NCBI GenBank assembly: GCA_003612525.1 | Contig: RAZD01000005.1 | Location: 124,001-188,000, forward strand | Direction: 5' to 3' | Length of the DNA: 64,000 nt | Source of the DNA: a bacterium C-53 | GTDB taxonomy: Bacteria; Bacillota; Clostridia; Lachnospirales; Lachnospiraceae | Shown here: positions 45,255 through 54,469 of the stretch, piece by piece | Numbering within the stretch: position 1 is the first letter of the stretch | Layout of the letters: each line of letters starts with the position of its first letter | Position numbers and translations under genes: made by a program | Notes under the pieces: generated by a model | What the model was told of the DNA's origin: nothing | Database searches by the model: none | What the model saw: only the letters and a program-made list of their open reading frames with translations

Positions 45255-46475
45255 ATGAAAGGGTTAGTGAAGAAGTATACAGATGCGCCTTTGATTGCGA
45301 GAATTATTGTCGGACTGATCATTGGTATTCTGTGTGGTGTTTTTGTTCCCCAGGCGGGCTTTCTGTCTGTATTCGGGAATATTTTTGTGGGGGCGTTGAA
45401 GGCGGTCGCTCCGGTTCTTGTATTTGTTCTTGTCATCAGTTCCATTGCCGGCGCCGGTGAGGGAGTCGGGAGCTGCTTTAAGACAGTGACGATACTTTAT
45501 ATGGCAAGCACGTTTCTGGCTGCAGCAGCTGCGGTAATCGGAAGCTATTTATTTCCTGTCACGATTCCGCTGTCGGAGGCTGTAGAACAGACTGCACCGG
45601 AAAAGCTGGGTGATGTCTTTATCACTCTTTTTAATAATATGGTGGCAAACCCGGTCACTTCGATTATGAATGCAAATTATATCGGGATTTTGACATGGGC
45701 TGTTATCTTTGGATTGGCGCTGCGTAAAGCGTCTCAGGCGACAAAGGGAGTTATGAGTGATCTGTCCGCTGCTGTTTCACAGGCGGTGGCATGGGTGATT
45801 CAGCTTGCGCCTTTTGGAATTATGGGACTGGTTTTTGATTCTGTTAGTGAGTATGGTATTGAAATCTTTAAGGATTACGGAAAACTTTTGCTGCTGCTTG
45901 TCGGGTGTATGCTTGTTGTGGCGCTGGTTATCGATCCTCTGCTGGCATCGATCTGCCTTAAGAGAAATGCATATCCTCTGGTGCTCAAATGCTTTAAAGA
46001 GTCGGGAATTACCGCATTCTTTACAAGAAGCTCTGCGGCAAACATTCCTGTGAATATGGCATTATGCGAGAAACTGGGGCTGGATAAGGAATACTATTCT
46101 GTTTCCATTCCTTTGGGTGCAACGATCAATATGGATGGTGCGGCGATTACGATTACGGTTATGTCGTTAGCGGCGGCATTTTCACAGGGTATCAGAGTGA
46201 ATATTATTTTAGCGATTATTCTGAGCCTGGTTGCGACGCTTGGAGCCTGCGGAGCATCCGGAGTTGCCGGTGGTTCGCTGCTTTTGATTCCTATGGCGTG
46301 CTCCTTGCTGGGTGTGCCACAGGACATTGCAATGCAAGTGGTCGGTGTCGGATTTATCATCGGTGTGGTACAGGATTCGTTGGAAACTGCGATTAATTCA
46401 TCGGGAGATGTGCTCTTTACTGCTACGGCGGAATTCCGTAAGTGGATGAAGGAAGGAAAAGAAGTGAAGTTCTGA
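45255..46475 (+). CDS. sstT: Serine/threonine:sodium symporter SstT
   Basis: A 406-residue dicarboxylate/amino-acid:cation symporter. RIIVGLIIGILCGVFVPQAGFLSVFGNIFVGALKAVAPVLVFVLVISSIA, SSAANIPVNMALCEKLGLDKEYYSVSIPLGATINMDGAAITITVM (the helical hairpin and NMDG motif) and GVVQDSLETAINSSGDVLFTATAEF match SstT. It imports serine and threonine with Na+. It is a single gene with its own promoter; any read-through would enter the spoIIID leader (46521-46565). Confidence 0.92.
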   Translation: MKGLVKKYTDAPLIARIIVGLIIGILCGVFVPQAGFLSVFGNIFVGALKAVAPVLVFVLVISSIAGAGEGVGSCFKTVTILYMASTFLAAAAAVIGSYLFPVTIPLSEAVEQTAPEKLGDVFITLFNNMVANPVTSIMNANYIGILTWAVIFGLALRKASQATKGVMSDLSAAVSQAVAWVIQLAPFGIMGLVFDSVSEYGIEIFKDYGKLLLLLVGCMLVVALVIDPLLASICLKRNAYPLVLKCFKESGITAFFTRSSAANIPVNMALCEKLGLDKEYYSVSIPLGATINMDGAAITITVMSLAAAFSQGIRVNIILAIILSLVATLGACGASGVAGGSLLLIPMACSLLGVPQDIAMQVVGVGFIIGVVQDSLETAINSSGDVLFTATAEFRKWMKEGKEVKF

Positions 46476-46511
46476 GTGAATGAAAGCCTATGGGGTGTTT
46501 TTGACTCTGTA

Positions 46512-46541
46512 GTCATACAACCCCCTGCATTTTCATATGAT
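46512..46541 (+). promoter_or_regulatory. Sigma-E-like promoter of spoIIID
   Basis: GTCATACA (46512-46519), a 14-base spacer and CATATGAT (46534-46541) resemble the sporulation sigma-E consensus. spoIIID is a known sigma-E target in Bacillus. Transcription would start near 46548-46550. Confidence 0.5.
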
Positions 46542-46565
46542 GTAAAAACATGAAAATGCAGGGGG
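46521..46565 (+). promoter_or_regulatory. Perfect hairpin covering the spoIIID ribosome site
   Basis: CCCCCTGCATTTTCAT (46521-46536) and ATGAAAATGCAGGGGG (46550-46565) form a perfect 16-pair stem with a 13-base loop. The GGGGG of the right arm is the only ribosome-site-like sequence 7 bases before the TTG start of spoIIID. No T-run follows, so a terminator is less likely. See findings for the proposed gating. Confidence 0.6.
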
Positions 46566-46572
46566 ATTCTGA

Positions 46573-46854
46573 TTGAAAGGATACAGCCAGGAGAAGAAGC
46601 TGCAGATCGAGGAACGAGCGGTGGAAGTAGCCGATTACATCATACAGAACAATGCAACGGTGCGTCAGACCGCCAGAAAATTTGGAATCAGTAAGAGTAC
46701 GGTACATAAGGATGTCGCTGAACGCTTAATCTCCATTGATCCTATTCTTGCAAAAGAGGCAAGAAAGGTATTAGACGTTAATAAATCGGAGCGTCATATC
46801 AGAGGAGGACTTGCCACAAGAGAAAAGTATCTGCATCAGCATTCAGAGAGGTAA
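46573..46854 (+). CDS. spoIIID: Sporulation transcriptional regulator SpoIIID
   Basis: A 93-residue DNA-binding protein of the mother-cell sporulation programme. IEERAVEVADYIIQNNATVRQTARKFGISKSTVHKDVAERLISIDPILAKEARKVLDVNKSERHIRGGLATREKY aligns with Bacillus SpoIIID, including the helix-turn-helix and the basic tail (RHIRGG). It activates and represses sigma-E and sigma-K genes. The start is TTG and its ribosome site sits in the right arm of a hairpin, both likely to keep translation low. An 8-codon frame (46550-46576, MKMQGDSD) ends over the TTG and could couple translation. Confidence 0.95.
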   Translation: MKGYSQEKKLQIEERAVEVADYIIQNNATVRQTARKFGISKSTVHKDVAERLISIDPILAKEARKVLDVNKSERHIRGGLATREKYLHQHSER

Positions 46855-46973
46855 AAATCAACAGTTGATATCTGTCGACAAATTTTTTATAATTAAGAAC
46901 GGCAGATATGGGAGAGCTCCGTTTGCGGGGCTCTTTGCTTCACTATAAGATAATGATAGAAAGGGAAATGCAT

Positions 46974-48245
46974 ATGAGAAAGTATATTTGGAACACGGCG
47001 CTGATTCTGGCAATGATTGTGCTGTGTGCAGGGTGTGGAAAAAAGGAGGAGCCGGTTGCCGGGGATGGGACAACTGCAGATGATGCGGTATATGTGGAAC
47101 TGCCTGATATGATATTGGGTGAGACAGATCAGGCAGAGTCTGCTGAACCAGTGGAGGCAGAGTCCGATGAGCCGGTGGAAGAAGAGCCTGCTGAGCCGAT
47201 GAATGAAGAACCCGCTGAACCAGTTGAGCAGGAGCCCAATGAGCCAATCGAAGAGGAGGCAGAAGAACCTGAGCAGCCTTTGACAATTATTACGACTGCT
47301 TCGGTAAAACTTCGGGCGGAGCCGAATACGGAATGTAAGGCGCTTGGCGTAGTGAAGGCTGGTACCGAACTGACACAGAAAGAGGAAGTGGAAGGGTTTG
47401 CACTCGTTGAGTGGAACGGGAAGACGGGTTATATAAGCCTTGATTATGTAAAAAGGAAGGCTTCAGAAGAGCAGGACCAGTCCGGCAACACCGGTAATAC
47501 AACAGATGAAGATACCGCTTTGGCAAAACCAGATGGTGTGTCACAGAATGGGATAAATGGACAGGCACAGAACGATGGACAGAACAGCGCAGCGAAAACT
47601 GATGTTTCCGCGATTCCAACGGGAAAAGTGGTAGCAATCGATGCCGGACATCAAAGCAGAGGAAATAGTGAAAAAGAGCCGGTTGGCCCGGGTTCTTCGA
47701 CAATGAAAGCAAAGGTTGCAGGGGGAACAAGCGGTGTTGTGTCGGGGCTTGCAGAGTATCAGTTGACTTTACAGGTTGCACAGAAATTGAAGGCGGAGCT
47801 TCAGAACCGTGGCTACAGTGTAGTTATGATACGAGAGACGAATGATGTGAATATCAGCAATGGGGAGCGTGCGGAAATTGCCAATGCATCCGGAGCCAGT
47901 ACATTTATCAGGATACATGCCAATGGTTCCACGAATTCTTCTGTGAATGGCGCTATGACAATCTGCCCGACATCACAAAATCCCTATTGTGCCGGAATAT
48001 ACAGCCAGAGCAGAAAACTTTCGGATGCGGTATTAAGCGGTCTTGTGTCGTCTACCGGTTGTAAGAAGGAGTATGTGTGGGAAACAGATACAATGAGCGG
48101 AATTAACTGGTGTCAGATACCAGTGACAATCGTAGAGATGGGATATATGACGAATCCGACGGAAGATGCATTGATGGCTACAGAAGATTATCAGATGAAA
48201 ATTGCGTCTGGTATTGCAGACGGAATTGATCAGTATTACAGTTAG
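46974..48245 (+). CDS. Lipoprotein N-acetylmuramoyl-L-alanine amidase with SH3 domain
   Basis: A 423-residue exported enzyme. Signal with lipobox ([14 protein letters not shown] region, cysteine about residue 21), an acidic Glu/Pro linker with EPAEPV-type repeats (about residues 55-105), a bacterial SH3 domain ([54 protein letters not shown]) and a C-terminal Amidase_3 domain ([78 protein letters not shown]) with the zinc His, Glu residues. It cleaves peptidoglycan stem peptides. It follows spoIIID, so a sporulation or cell-separation role is possible. I start at ATG 46974, after GAAAGGG. Confidence 0.9.
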   Translation: MRKYIWNTALILAMIVLCAGCGKKEEPVAGDGTTADDAVYVELPDMILGETDQAESAEPVEAESDEPVEEEPAEPMNEEPAEPVEQEPNEPIEEEAEEPEQPLTIITTASVKLRAEPNTECKALGVVKAGTELTQKEEVEGFALVEWNGKTGYISLDYVKRKASEEQDQSGNTGNTTDEDTALAKPDGVSQNGINGQAQNDGQNSAAKTDVSAIPTGKVVAIDAGHQSRGNSEKEPVGPGSSTMKAKVAGGTSGVVSGLAEYQLTLQVAQKLKAELQNRGYSVVMIRETNDVNISNGERAEIANASGASTFIRIHANGSTNSSVNGAMTICPTSQNPYCAGIYSQSRKLSDAVLSGLVSSTGCKKEYVWETDTMSGINWCQIPVTIVEMGYMTNPTEDALMATEDYQMKIASGIADGIDQYYS

Positions 48246-48300
48246 AGGTAAGAATGATTCGTCCAGGTATTGTATATAATTAAAAGAAAGAAGGATACAT

Positions 48301-49629
48301 ATGTTATTTACGAAGGAACAGCTTCGTAAGCTTGTTATTCCGCTGCTGATCGAGCAGCTGCTGGCGGTTGCGGTTGGAATGATTGATGTTGTAATGATAT
48401 CGGCAGCCGGGGAAGCTTCGGTGTCCGGAGTATCGCTTGTAGACAATGTTAATGTTTTACTGATCGGCCTGTTTTCCGCTCTGGCAACAGGCGGTGCAGT
48501 TGTGGCAGGACAGTATCTGGGACAAAAGGACAGGGAGGATGCATGCAAGGCAGCAAATCAGGTGATTTTATTTGTTGCGGTTTCATCTCTGGCTGTAATG
48601 CTGCTGCTTCTTGCCTTTCACCGTTTTATACTGACAAGGGTCTTTGGCAGGATTGATGCGGATGTTATGGCGGCGGCAAAAACTTATCTTATTATTACCG
48701 GGTTTTCAATTCCGCCGCTTGCTGTTTACAATGGAGGAGCGGCATTATTTCGTGCGATGGGGAATTCGAAAGTTACAATGTGGATTTCTCTTTTAATGAA
48801 TTGCATTAATGCAGCCGGCAATGCAATTTTAATTTATGGAGTAAAAATCGGAGTCGCAGGAGCAGCGATTGCCACAACATTTTCCAGGGTTGTGGCGGCA
48901 GTGGTTGTGATTGTTCTTTTACTTAATCAGAATAATGCGATTCATCTGACTCGTCCATTTGAATTTCGTTTTCACCGGAAGATGATTCATAAAATACTTT
49001 ATATAGGGATTCCGAATGGACTTGAAAACAGTATTTTTCAGCTTGGTAAAATTCTGATATTAAGTCTTGTATCTGTATGTGGTACATATGCGATTGCGGC
49101 AAATGCGGTGGCGGGCACGATTACAACGCTGAATATCCTTCCTGGGACGGCGCTTGGACTGGCAATGTTGTCTGTGATTTCCGTCTGTGTGGGTGCGGGC
49201 GATTATGAGCAGGCGAAGTTTTATACGAAAAAACTGATGGTGCAGATTCACATCTATATAGGGGTGATCAGCCTGCTTTTGATTTTCTGTACGCCTTTGA
49301 TTGTGAAAGCATATCACTTGTCGCCTCAGGCGGCGGAGCTTGCTGAAAAGCTTCTGCGTTATCATGCAGTTTGCGCAATGCTTTTCTGGCCGGAATCCTT
49401 TTCTCTGCCGAATACACTTCGGGCGGCGAATGATGTGCACTTTACAATGGGGATTTCAGTATTCTCGATGTGGGTATTTCGAATTATTTTCAGCTATTTG
49501 CTCGTAAATTTGTTTGGAATGGGTGTGTTTGGGGTCTGGATTGCAATGACGATTGACTGGCTGTTCCGTGCAATTGTATTTTCGATTCGATATATCCGGG
49601 GTAAGTGGAAATTAAAGTATGTGAAATAG
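48301..49629 (+). CDS. MATE family efflux transporter
   Basis: A 442-residue polytopic exporter with about twelve membrane segments. Family features include IPLLIEQLLAVAVGMIDVVMISAAGEASVSGVSLVDNVNVLLIGLFSALATGGAVVAGQYLGQKDREDA, PPLAVYNGGAALFRAMGNSKVTMWISLLMNCINAAGNAILIYG and a repeated second half. MATE proteins extrude drugs or metabolites with Na+ or H+. The substrate is unknown. A TATAATT lies about 25 bases upstream. Confidence 0.92.
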   Translation: MLFTKEQLRKLVIPLLIEQLLAVAVGMIDVVMISAAGEASVSGVSLVDNVNVLLIGLFSALATGGAVVAGQYLGQKDREDACKAANQVILFVAVSSLAVMLLLLAFHRFILTRVFGRIDADVMAAAKTYLIITGFSIPPLAVYNGGAALFRAMGNSKVTMWISLLMNCINAAGNAILIYGVKIGVAGAAIATTFSRVVAAVVVIVLLLNQNNAIHLTRPFEFRFHRKMIHKILYIGIPNGLENSIFQLGKILILSLVSVCGTYAIAANAVAGTITTLNILPGTALGLAMLSVISVCVGAGDYEQAKFYTKKLMVQIHIYIGVISLLLIFCTPLIVKAYHLSPQAAELAEKLLRYHAVCAMLFWPESFSLPNTLRAANDVHFTMGISVFSMWVFRIIFSYLLVNLFGMGVFGVWIAMTIDWLFRAIVFSIRYIRGKWKLKYVK

Positions 49630-49638
49630 AATCATGTC

Positions 49639-49667
49639 TTGTAAAGAAGAGGTTCTTCTACTATAAT
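49639..49667 (+). promoter_or_regulatory. Promoter of guaA
   Basis: TTGTAA at 49639-49644, a 17-base spacer and TATAAT at 49662-49667, about 50 bases before the guaA ATG. I see no purine riboswitch in the leader. Confidence 0.6.
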
Positions 49668-49717
49668 AATGATAGTAACGTGATGAATGGCAGCTGCCGC
49701 ACAAAAGGAGAAAGAGA

Positions 49718-51262
49718 ATGAATCAGGAAACTGTGATTGTCCTTGATTTCGGAGGACAATATAATCAGCTGATTGCCCGGAGGGTCAGGGAGTGCAATGT
49801 GTACTGTGAAGTCCATCCATATGATATGAGTATCGAGAAACTTAAGGAAATAGGTCCGAAGGGAATTATCATCACAGGCGGACCTAACAGTGTATATGGG
49901 GAAAGTTCACCTGTATGTGAGAAGGAGTTATTTGAGCTCGGAATTCCCGTGCTTGGAATATGTTATGGTTCGCAGCTTATGGCGTATCTTCTTGGGGGGA
50001 CTGTTACGGCTGCGCCTGTTAGCGAATACGGACATACGGAAGTTTCGATTGATAAAAGTGAGAGTGTGATTTTTGAGAATGTTTCGGAGAAAACAAGATG
50101 CTGGATGAGCCATACGGATTATATTGAAAGGGCGCCGGAACATTTTACAGTTACCGCTCATACGCCGGTGTGTCCTGTTGCCGGAATGGAGTGTGCGGAG
50201 AAGAAATTATATGCTGTACAGTTTCATCCGGAGGTTGTTCATACGGCAGAGGGTATGAAGATACTTTCTAATTTTGTATATAAGGTCTGTGGTTGTAAGG
50301 GTGACTGGAAGATGGATTCTTTTGTCGAGGCAAGCATCAGCCAGCTTCGTGAAAAGGTAGGAGACGGGAAGGTGCTTTGCGCGCTGTCCGGCGGTGTGGA
50401 TTCTTCCGTGGCTGCGGTTCTGCTTTCAAAAGCGGTTGGCAAACAGCTTACGTGTGTTTTTGTTGATCATGGCCTGCTTCGCAAAAACGAGGGGGATGAA
50501 GTGGAGGCGGTGTTTGGACCTGAAGGCCATTATGATCTCAATTTCATACGTGTGAATGCACAGGAGCGGTTTTACGAAAGGCTGAAGGGTGTTACGGAGC
50601 CGGAAAAGAAGAGAAAGATTATTGGAGAAGAATTTATCCGTGTTTTTGAGGAGGAAGCAAAGAAGATCGGTGCGGTGGATTATCTTGTTCAGGGAACGAT
50701 CTATCCTGATGTTGTGGAATCGGGGCTTGGAAAGAGCGCAACAATTAAGTCGCATCATAATGTAGGCGGTCTGCCTGATTATGTGGATTTTAAGGAGATT
50801 ATTGAGCCGCTTCGCCTGTTGTTTAAAGATGAGGTGAGGAAGGCCGGTCTGGAACTTGGGATTCCTGATCATCTTGTATTTCGTCAGCCTTTTCCGGGAC
50901 CGGGGCTTGGAATCCGCATTATTGGTGAGGTGACAGCGGAAAAGGTGCGAATCGTGCAGGATGCGGATTTTATTTATCGTGATGAGATTGCAAAGGCGGG
51001 GCTCAATAAGGGGCTTGGGCAGTATTTTGCAGCGCTTACGAATATGCGCAGTGTTGGTGTGATGGGGGATGAAAGAACGTATGATTATGCAGTTGCGCTT
51101 CGTGCGGTAAATACGACGGACTTTATGACTGCGGATTGCGCTGAGATTCCCTTTGAGGTGTTACAGAGGGTGATGAACAGGATTATAAATGAGGTAAAGG
51201 GCGTGAACCGGGTTGTGTATGATTTGACTAGTAAGCCGCCGGGGACGATTGAGTTCGAATAG
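49718..51262 (+). CDS. guaA: GMP synthase (glutamine-hydrolysing)
   Basis: Makes GMP from XMP with ATP and glutamine. The 514-residue protein has an N-terminal class I amidotransferase ([20 protein letters not shown]; nucleophile Cys in [15 protein letters not shown]; His/Glu in [12 protein letters not shown]), an ATP pyrophosphatase domain ([18 protein letters not shown]) and the C-terminal dimerisation domain ([27 protein letters not shown]). The last residues are EFE where many homologues have EWE. The 3' end of guaA is an established integration hot spot, and the change lies where an element seems to have inserted. Confidence 0.97.
   Translation: MNQETVIVLDFGGQYNQLIARRVRECNVYCEVHPYDMSIEKLKEIGPKGIIITGGPNSVYGESSPVCEKELFELGIPVLGICYGSQLMAYLLGGTVTAAPVSEYGHTEVSIDKSESVIFENVSEKTRCWMSHTDYIERAPEHFTVTAHTPVCPVAGMECAEKKLYAVQFHPEVVHTAEGMKILSNFVYKVCGCKGDWKMDSFVEASISQLREKVGDGKVLCALSGGVDSSVAAVLLSKAVGKQLTCVFVDHGLLRKNEGDEVEAVFGPEGHYDLNFIRVNAQERFYERLKGVTEPEKKRKIIGEEFIRVFEEEAKKIGAVDYLVQGTIYPDVVESGLGKSATIKSHHNVGGLPDYVDFKEIIEPLRLLFKDEVRKAGLELGIPDHLVFRQPFPGPGLGIRIIGEVTAEKVRIVQDADFIYRDEIAKAGLNKGLGQYFAALTNMRSVGVMGDERTYDYAVALRAVNTTDFMTADCAEIPFEVLQRVMNRIINEVKGVNRVVYDLTSKPPGTIEFE
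51251..51258. repeat. Putative att core, left end of element 1
   Basis: GAGTTCGA at the very end of guaA, in frame as Glu-Phe-Glu before TAG. The same 8 bases recur at 60256-60263, where they again read Glu-Phe-Glu then stop (TGA). This is a plausible crossover core for the tyrosine recombinase. Confidence 0.45.
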
Positions 51263-51271
51263 TAAACAGAA

Positions 51272-51310
51272 AGCTGGGAAGCCGCATAAACAGCGGACTT
51301 TCCGGCTTTT
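51272..51310 (+). terminator. Terminator after guaA
   Basis: AGCTGGGAAGCCGC and GCGGACTTTCCGGCT pair (two G-U pairs and a bulge) and are followed by TTTT. It lies on the element side of the putative core. Confidence 0.65.
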
Positions 51311-51320
51311 GATGTGGGGC

Positions 51321-51340
51321 GTGATACCTTTTTGATACCT
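51321..51340. repeat. Paired GATACC arm-type repeat, left end of element 1
   Basis: GTGATACCTTTTTGATACCT: two GATACC units 11 bases apart. It matches GTGATACCCATATGATACCT at 60134-60153 in 17 of 20 positions. Direct repeats of this spacing near an element end are typical arm sites for an integrase. Confidence 0.55.
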
Positions 51341-51343
51341 AAA

Positions 51344-52786
51344 TTAGAATATTTGCAGAGCTTTATATAATCCTCGATGTATAGTCATGTTTTCATTAAA
51401 ATTAAACAAAGCATTAGGATATTCGTGTTTGAAAATTTGTTGACCCTTCATGGAAGGCTGATTACCGATTATTCCATGCTCAAATAATTGCCGTAATATC
51501 ATTTTGGCATCATTTTCATTTACAGAATATGTAGATGAATATGTTTCAATAAATGTTGTTGGTGAGAAGGTTTGCTTTCTAATTTGAGATAAGGTAGCTA
51601 AAATTTGGTTAATATCTGGAAGAACAGCAAAAATTTCATCAATAATTTCACCCTTTAAATATTCAGAAAATTCCTTGTCAGCTTCTTTTACTATAGGTGA
51701 GGTAATGTTGGTATTACCTTTTTGCAATGCGATTTTTGAGCATTGGGATATATAATGAATATAATCTCTTGGTCTCCAATGTGTGCTTCTGGTAATGTAG
51801 TCGAAAGTAAGCATTCTATTGTGTCCTTGATTTCCCATATAAACAAACTTATGGGGAAACACTTGTTTCCATATATTTTCTTTAGAATATTTCCCTTGGG
51901 AGCTGACCGCGAGTCGATAACATAACATTTCATATAATTTTTCAGGTGTCCATGTAAGGTTTAGTATATATTCTGACCATTTGTTTTTGTCAGAGTCTTT
52001 TAAAAATGCAAATATGTCACTGCGAAGAAATACTATAGGCCGGATTTTTATAGTACTGTCTTTAAAGTATGCTTTTATATTTTGGACAGCTTTGAAAAGG
52101 CTTGTGAGCAAATATATATATGTTTTTCTTTGGGATTCATCTTCAAAATCTCTATAATCTTCATCTAATTCATCTATAAGAATATAGTAATATGAATCAT
52201 CAGCATATTGTTCAATCACATCCTCAAAAATATCAGATTTTTCTGCCCAAGTAATGTTGTCAATATTCTTGTTAATACCATCAATATTTGCGCCACAACC
52301 TAAAATTTCAGCACCAAATCCAGAAGCAGTCCATCTAGGAACTAATTTATTAAGGGCTTTAATTGGTTGAGAAGAGTATACTTTATTGAGTGCATCTAAC
52401 AGTTTGGAGTCTAAGGAGTTGTTTTTAGCCATCATTTTGCAAATTGCGTTATATATTAAATATTTCCAAATTGTTATATATTGGTTAGGTAATGTATAGA
52501 TATTATTCTCTAATGAATATAAAAGATTAAATGGAAAGTTTTTAAACGAAAGCCTTTCACTAAAAAGATTTTCAGCACTTTGATTATATAAAAATTCTGA
52601 AATAGCAGTTTTTCCCATTCCTTTGCGACCAATCACATAACATTTTTCTCCGCTTTTTATTGAGTTAACTTCGTCAATATAGAAGAAAAGATTTTCATTT
52701 TCTTGTTTGGCTTCTAAGTGCCATGTATCGGCGATGGCATTTAAAATAGATGTGCAATCATTATATTTGTTTGATGTGTTATTCAT
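51344..52786 (-). CDS. P-loop ATPase in an XRE-linked cargo operon
   Basis: A 480-residue NTPase with Walker A at about residues 53-60 (YVIGRKGMGKTAISEFLYN) and Walker B near residue 205 (YYYILIDELDEDYRDFED). IVFLRSDIFAFLKDSDKNKW may be an arginine-finger or sensor region, and the C-terminal 120 residues look like a winged-helix module. The general look is that of P-loop ATPases found in defence islands (Sll1717-like group), without a recognised effector domain. It begins at ATG 52786, 9 bases after GAAAGGA, and overlaps the XRE gene by 4 bases, so the two are made together. A role in phage defence or element control is inferred, not shown. It is AT-rich compared with the core genome. Confidence 0.7.
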   Translation of the reverse strand: MNNTSNKYNDCTSILNAIADTWHLEAKQENENLFFYIDEVNSIKSGEKCYVIGRKGMGKTAISEFLYNQSAENLFSERLSFKNFPFNLLYSLENNIYTLPNQYITIWKYLIYNAICKMMAKNNSLDSKLLDALNKVYSSQPIKALNKLVPRWTASGFGAEILGCGANIDGINKNIDNITWAEKSDIFEDVIEQYADDSYYYILIDELDEDYRDFEDESQRKTYIYLLTSLFKAVQNIKAYFKDSTIKIRPIVFLRSDIFAFLKDSDKNKWSEYILNLTWTPEKLYEMLCYRLAVSSQGKYSKENIWKQVFPHKFVYMGNQGHNRMLTFDYITRSTHWRPRDYIHYISQCSKIALQKGNTNITSPIVKEADKEFSEYLKGEIIDEIFAVLPDINQILATLSQIRKQTFSPTTFIETYSSTYSVNENDAKMILRQLFEHGIIGNQPSMKGQQIFKHEYPNALFNFNENMTIHRGLYKALQIF

Positions 52787-53361
52787 AGTTTTATTTCCTT
52801 TCTCCATTGGTAACTACATTTTTTATCATCGTTTCCGTTGAAATCTACCTTGCTACTCGTAGCAGGCCAGTTGATTTTCCATTCAAAATACTCGTCCTCG
52901 GAAATCTCACCATTTTTCAACTGTTCTTTCCGCAGACACCACTCCCGCATGAAATCATTGACTAATCCATACTCTAGCCACATACCCACCGGGGCATGTG
53001 CAGACCAGTCGTCATTGTCATAGTAACGCACTGATTTATCATCAGAAGCGTTGCACTTGCCGGGATTGCGTACAAGCTGAAATAAATGGATTGTGCTGCG
53101 GTCATCTTCATCAAGCCAAAGGAATGTGAGCATAATATCTTCGGCGCAACCGGGAGTGACACCAATAAAATGAATATAATTGACGTTCAATATCTTTGCC
53201 ATTTCCATTAGAGTGTTGTTTTTGGGAACACGATAGCCGGATTCATACTGTGCGATACGAACATCAGCATTGCGTTCCTCATATCCCAATTTCAAGCCTA
53301 GTTCACGCTGTGTCAAGCCCCGGAACGTGCGTATTCTCTTTATCCGTTCTCCTAATACCAT
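52783..53361 (-). CDS. XRE-family regulator of element 1
   Basis: A 192-residue protein with an N-terminal Cro/C1 HTH (LGERIKRIRTFRGLTQRELGLKLGYEERNADVRIAQYESGYRVPKNNTLMEMAKIL) and a C-terminal part with LKNGEISEDEYFEWKINWP. The element 2 regulator has the same plan: DVRMAQYE in the HTH and LEQGEITKEEYDQWRYKYP near the C-terminus. It may bind the four operator-like repeats at 54470-54578. I prefer ATG 53361 (9 bases after GAAAGGA); ATG 53367 lies too close to the site. It overlaps the ATPase gene by 4 bases. Confidence 0.82.
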   Translation of the reverse strand: MVLGERIKRIRTFRGLTQRELGLKLGYEERNADVRIAQYESGYRVPKNNTLMEMAKILNVNYIHFIGVTPGCAEDIMLTFLWLDEDDRSTIHLFQLVRNPGKCNASDDKSVRYYDNDDWSAHAPVGMWLEYGLVNDFMREWCLRKEQLKNGEISEDEYFEWKINWPATSSKVDFNGNDDKKCSYQWRKEIKL

Positions 53362-53383
53362 AGTCATGTTTCCTTTCTGAAAA

Positions 53384-53890
53384 TTAGAATGATTGTTTTG
53401 AAATTATCATGTTACATCTGCTCCACAATTCGTCTTTATATGAAAATACATCTTTGTCAATCTTTCTTTCAACAAAGCCGATTTTTTCATAACATTGTTT
53501 CGCTAATGTGTTTTTATTGAAAACATTTAATTGAACCGCTTTTGCGCCGGTTATCTGAAAAGCATATTGCAGAGCAAGATTCAGCATTTCTTTTCCGTAA
53601 CCTTTTCCACGTTTTGTTTTATCAACAATAACAAATTTAAGAAAACCGATATTGTCTGCTGTATTGACAGAATAACAAAAGAAGCCTATTGCCTGTCCGC
53701 TGTTTTCAGTTGCGACATAAGCACTGTCCGTCCAGTCCATTGCATTTTTCTCTAATAAATCATGGAAAGATTTTTGTGTCATGGGGTATGGCAAAAGGTT
53801 TGCACACCAAAAAGCATGAGTTCTTTCGTTATCAATCCATTTTGACACATATTCATAATCTTTGCTTGGTATATACGGTCGGATTCTCAT
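53384..53890 (-). CDS. GNAT family N-acetyltransferase
   Basis: A 168-residue acetyltransferase of the RimI-like type: IRPYIPSKDYEYVSKWIDNERTHAFWCANLLPYPM, AIGFFCYSVNTADNIGFLKFVIVDKTKRGKGYGKEMLNLALQYAF (acetyl-CoA motif RGKGYGKEM) and LNVFNKNTLAKQCYEKIGFVERK. It transfers acetyl from acetyl-CoA to an amine that cannot be named. It lies 16 bases upstream of the XRE gene in the same minus-strand operon, as cargo of element 1. Confidence 0.88.
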   Translation of the reverse strand: MRIRPYIPSKDYEYVSKWIDNERTHAFWCANLLPYPMTQKSFHDLLEKNAMDWTDSAYVATENSGQAIGFFCYSVNTADNIGFLKFVIVDKTKRGKGYGKEMLNLALQYAFQITGAKAVQLNVFNKNTLAKQCYEKIGFVERKIDKDVFSYKDELWSRCNMIISKQSF

Positions 53891-53928
53891 AAATGGAATG
53901 TCCTTTCTCCAATTTATTTGTAAATTTG

Positions 53929-54402
53929 TTATAGGTAGTACACCATAATATATTCTTCCTCATTCTCCTTTACAATCTCAAAACCAATCTTTAAATACAT
54001 CTTTGTCGCATAATTGGCTTTTTGAACAGAAAGAGAAACCCGACTGTACCCATGTAATTTAAGCAGGGTAAGAATTTCTTTCATCATAGCCGTTCCAATG
54101 CCAAAGCCCCGGTATTCTTTATAAAGAGAGATTGCCAAAGAGGGCGTTTCATCATCTATATGTCCGTAATCGTTCATAATGCGAACCCAAACAGCCCCAA
54201 CAATCTTACCGCCAACCTCTGCCACTAATCCCCAATCATCTTTGGATTCCCCGAAATGCTTAACATAAATCTGTAATTCGGGAGATGAAATAATACTTTT
54301 GGTTGGAGGTTCGATACCCTCTGGAACAAAAATTGCTTCATATAGAAAATTATCCAGTAACGGATATTCCTGTTTTTGTATTTCTCGTATCGTATACTCC
54401 AT
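53929..54402 (-). CDS. GNAT family N-acetyltransferase
   Basis: A 157-residue acetyltransferase: YTIREIQKQEYPLLDNFLYEAIFVPEG, VAEVGGKIVGAVWVRIMNDYGHIDDETPSLAISLYKEYRGFGIGTAMMKEILTLLKLHGYSRVSLSVQKANYATKMYLKIGFEIV. RGFGIGTAM is the acetyl-CoA loop. It is the first gene of the minus-strand cargo operon of element 1, directly next to the operator array, so its expression should be under element control. The substrate is unknown. Confidence 0.88.
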   Translation of the reverse strand: MEYTIREIQKQEYPLLDNFLYEAIFVPEGIEPPTKSIISSPELQIYVKHFGESKDDWGLVAEVGGKIVGAVWVRIMNDYGHIDDETPSLAISLYKEYRGFGIGTAMMKEILTLLKLHGYSRVSLSVQKANYATKMYLKIGFEIVKENEEEYIMVYYL

Positions 54403-54469
54403 AGCTTACCTCTCAATTCTGTATTCTCCATATATTCTAGCATAATTCAGATAATACAGCAACAAAAAC

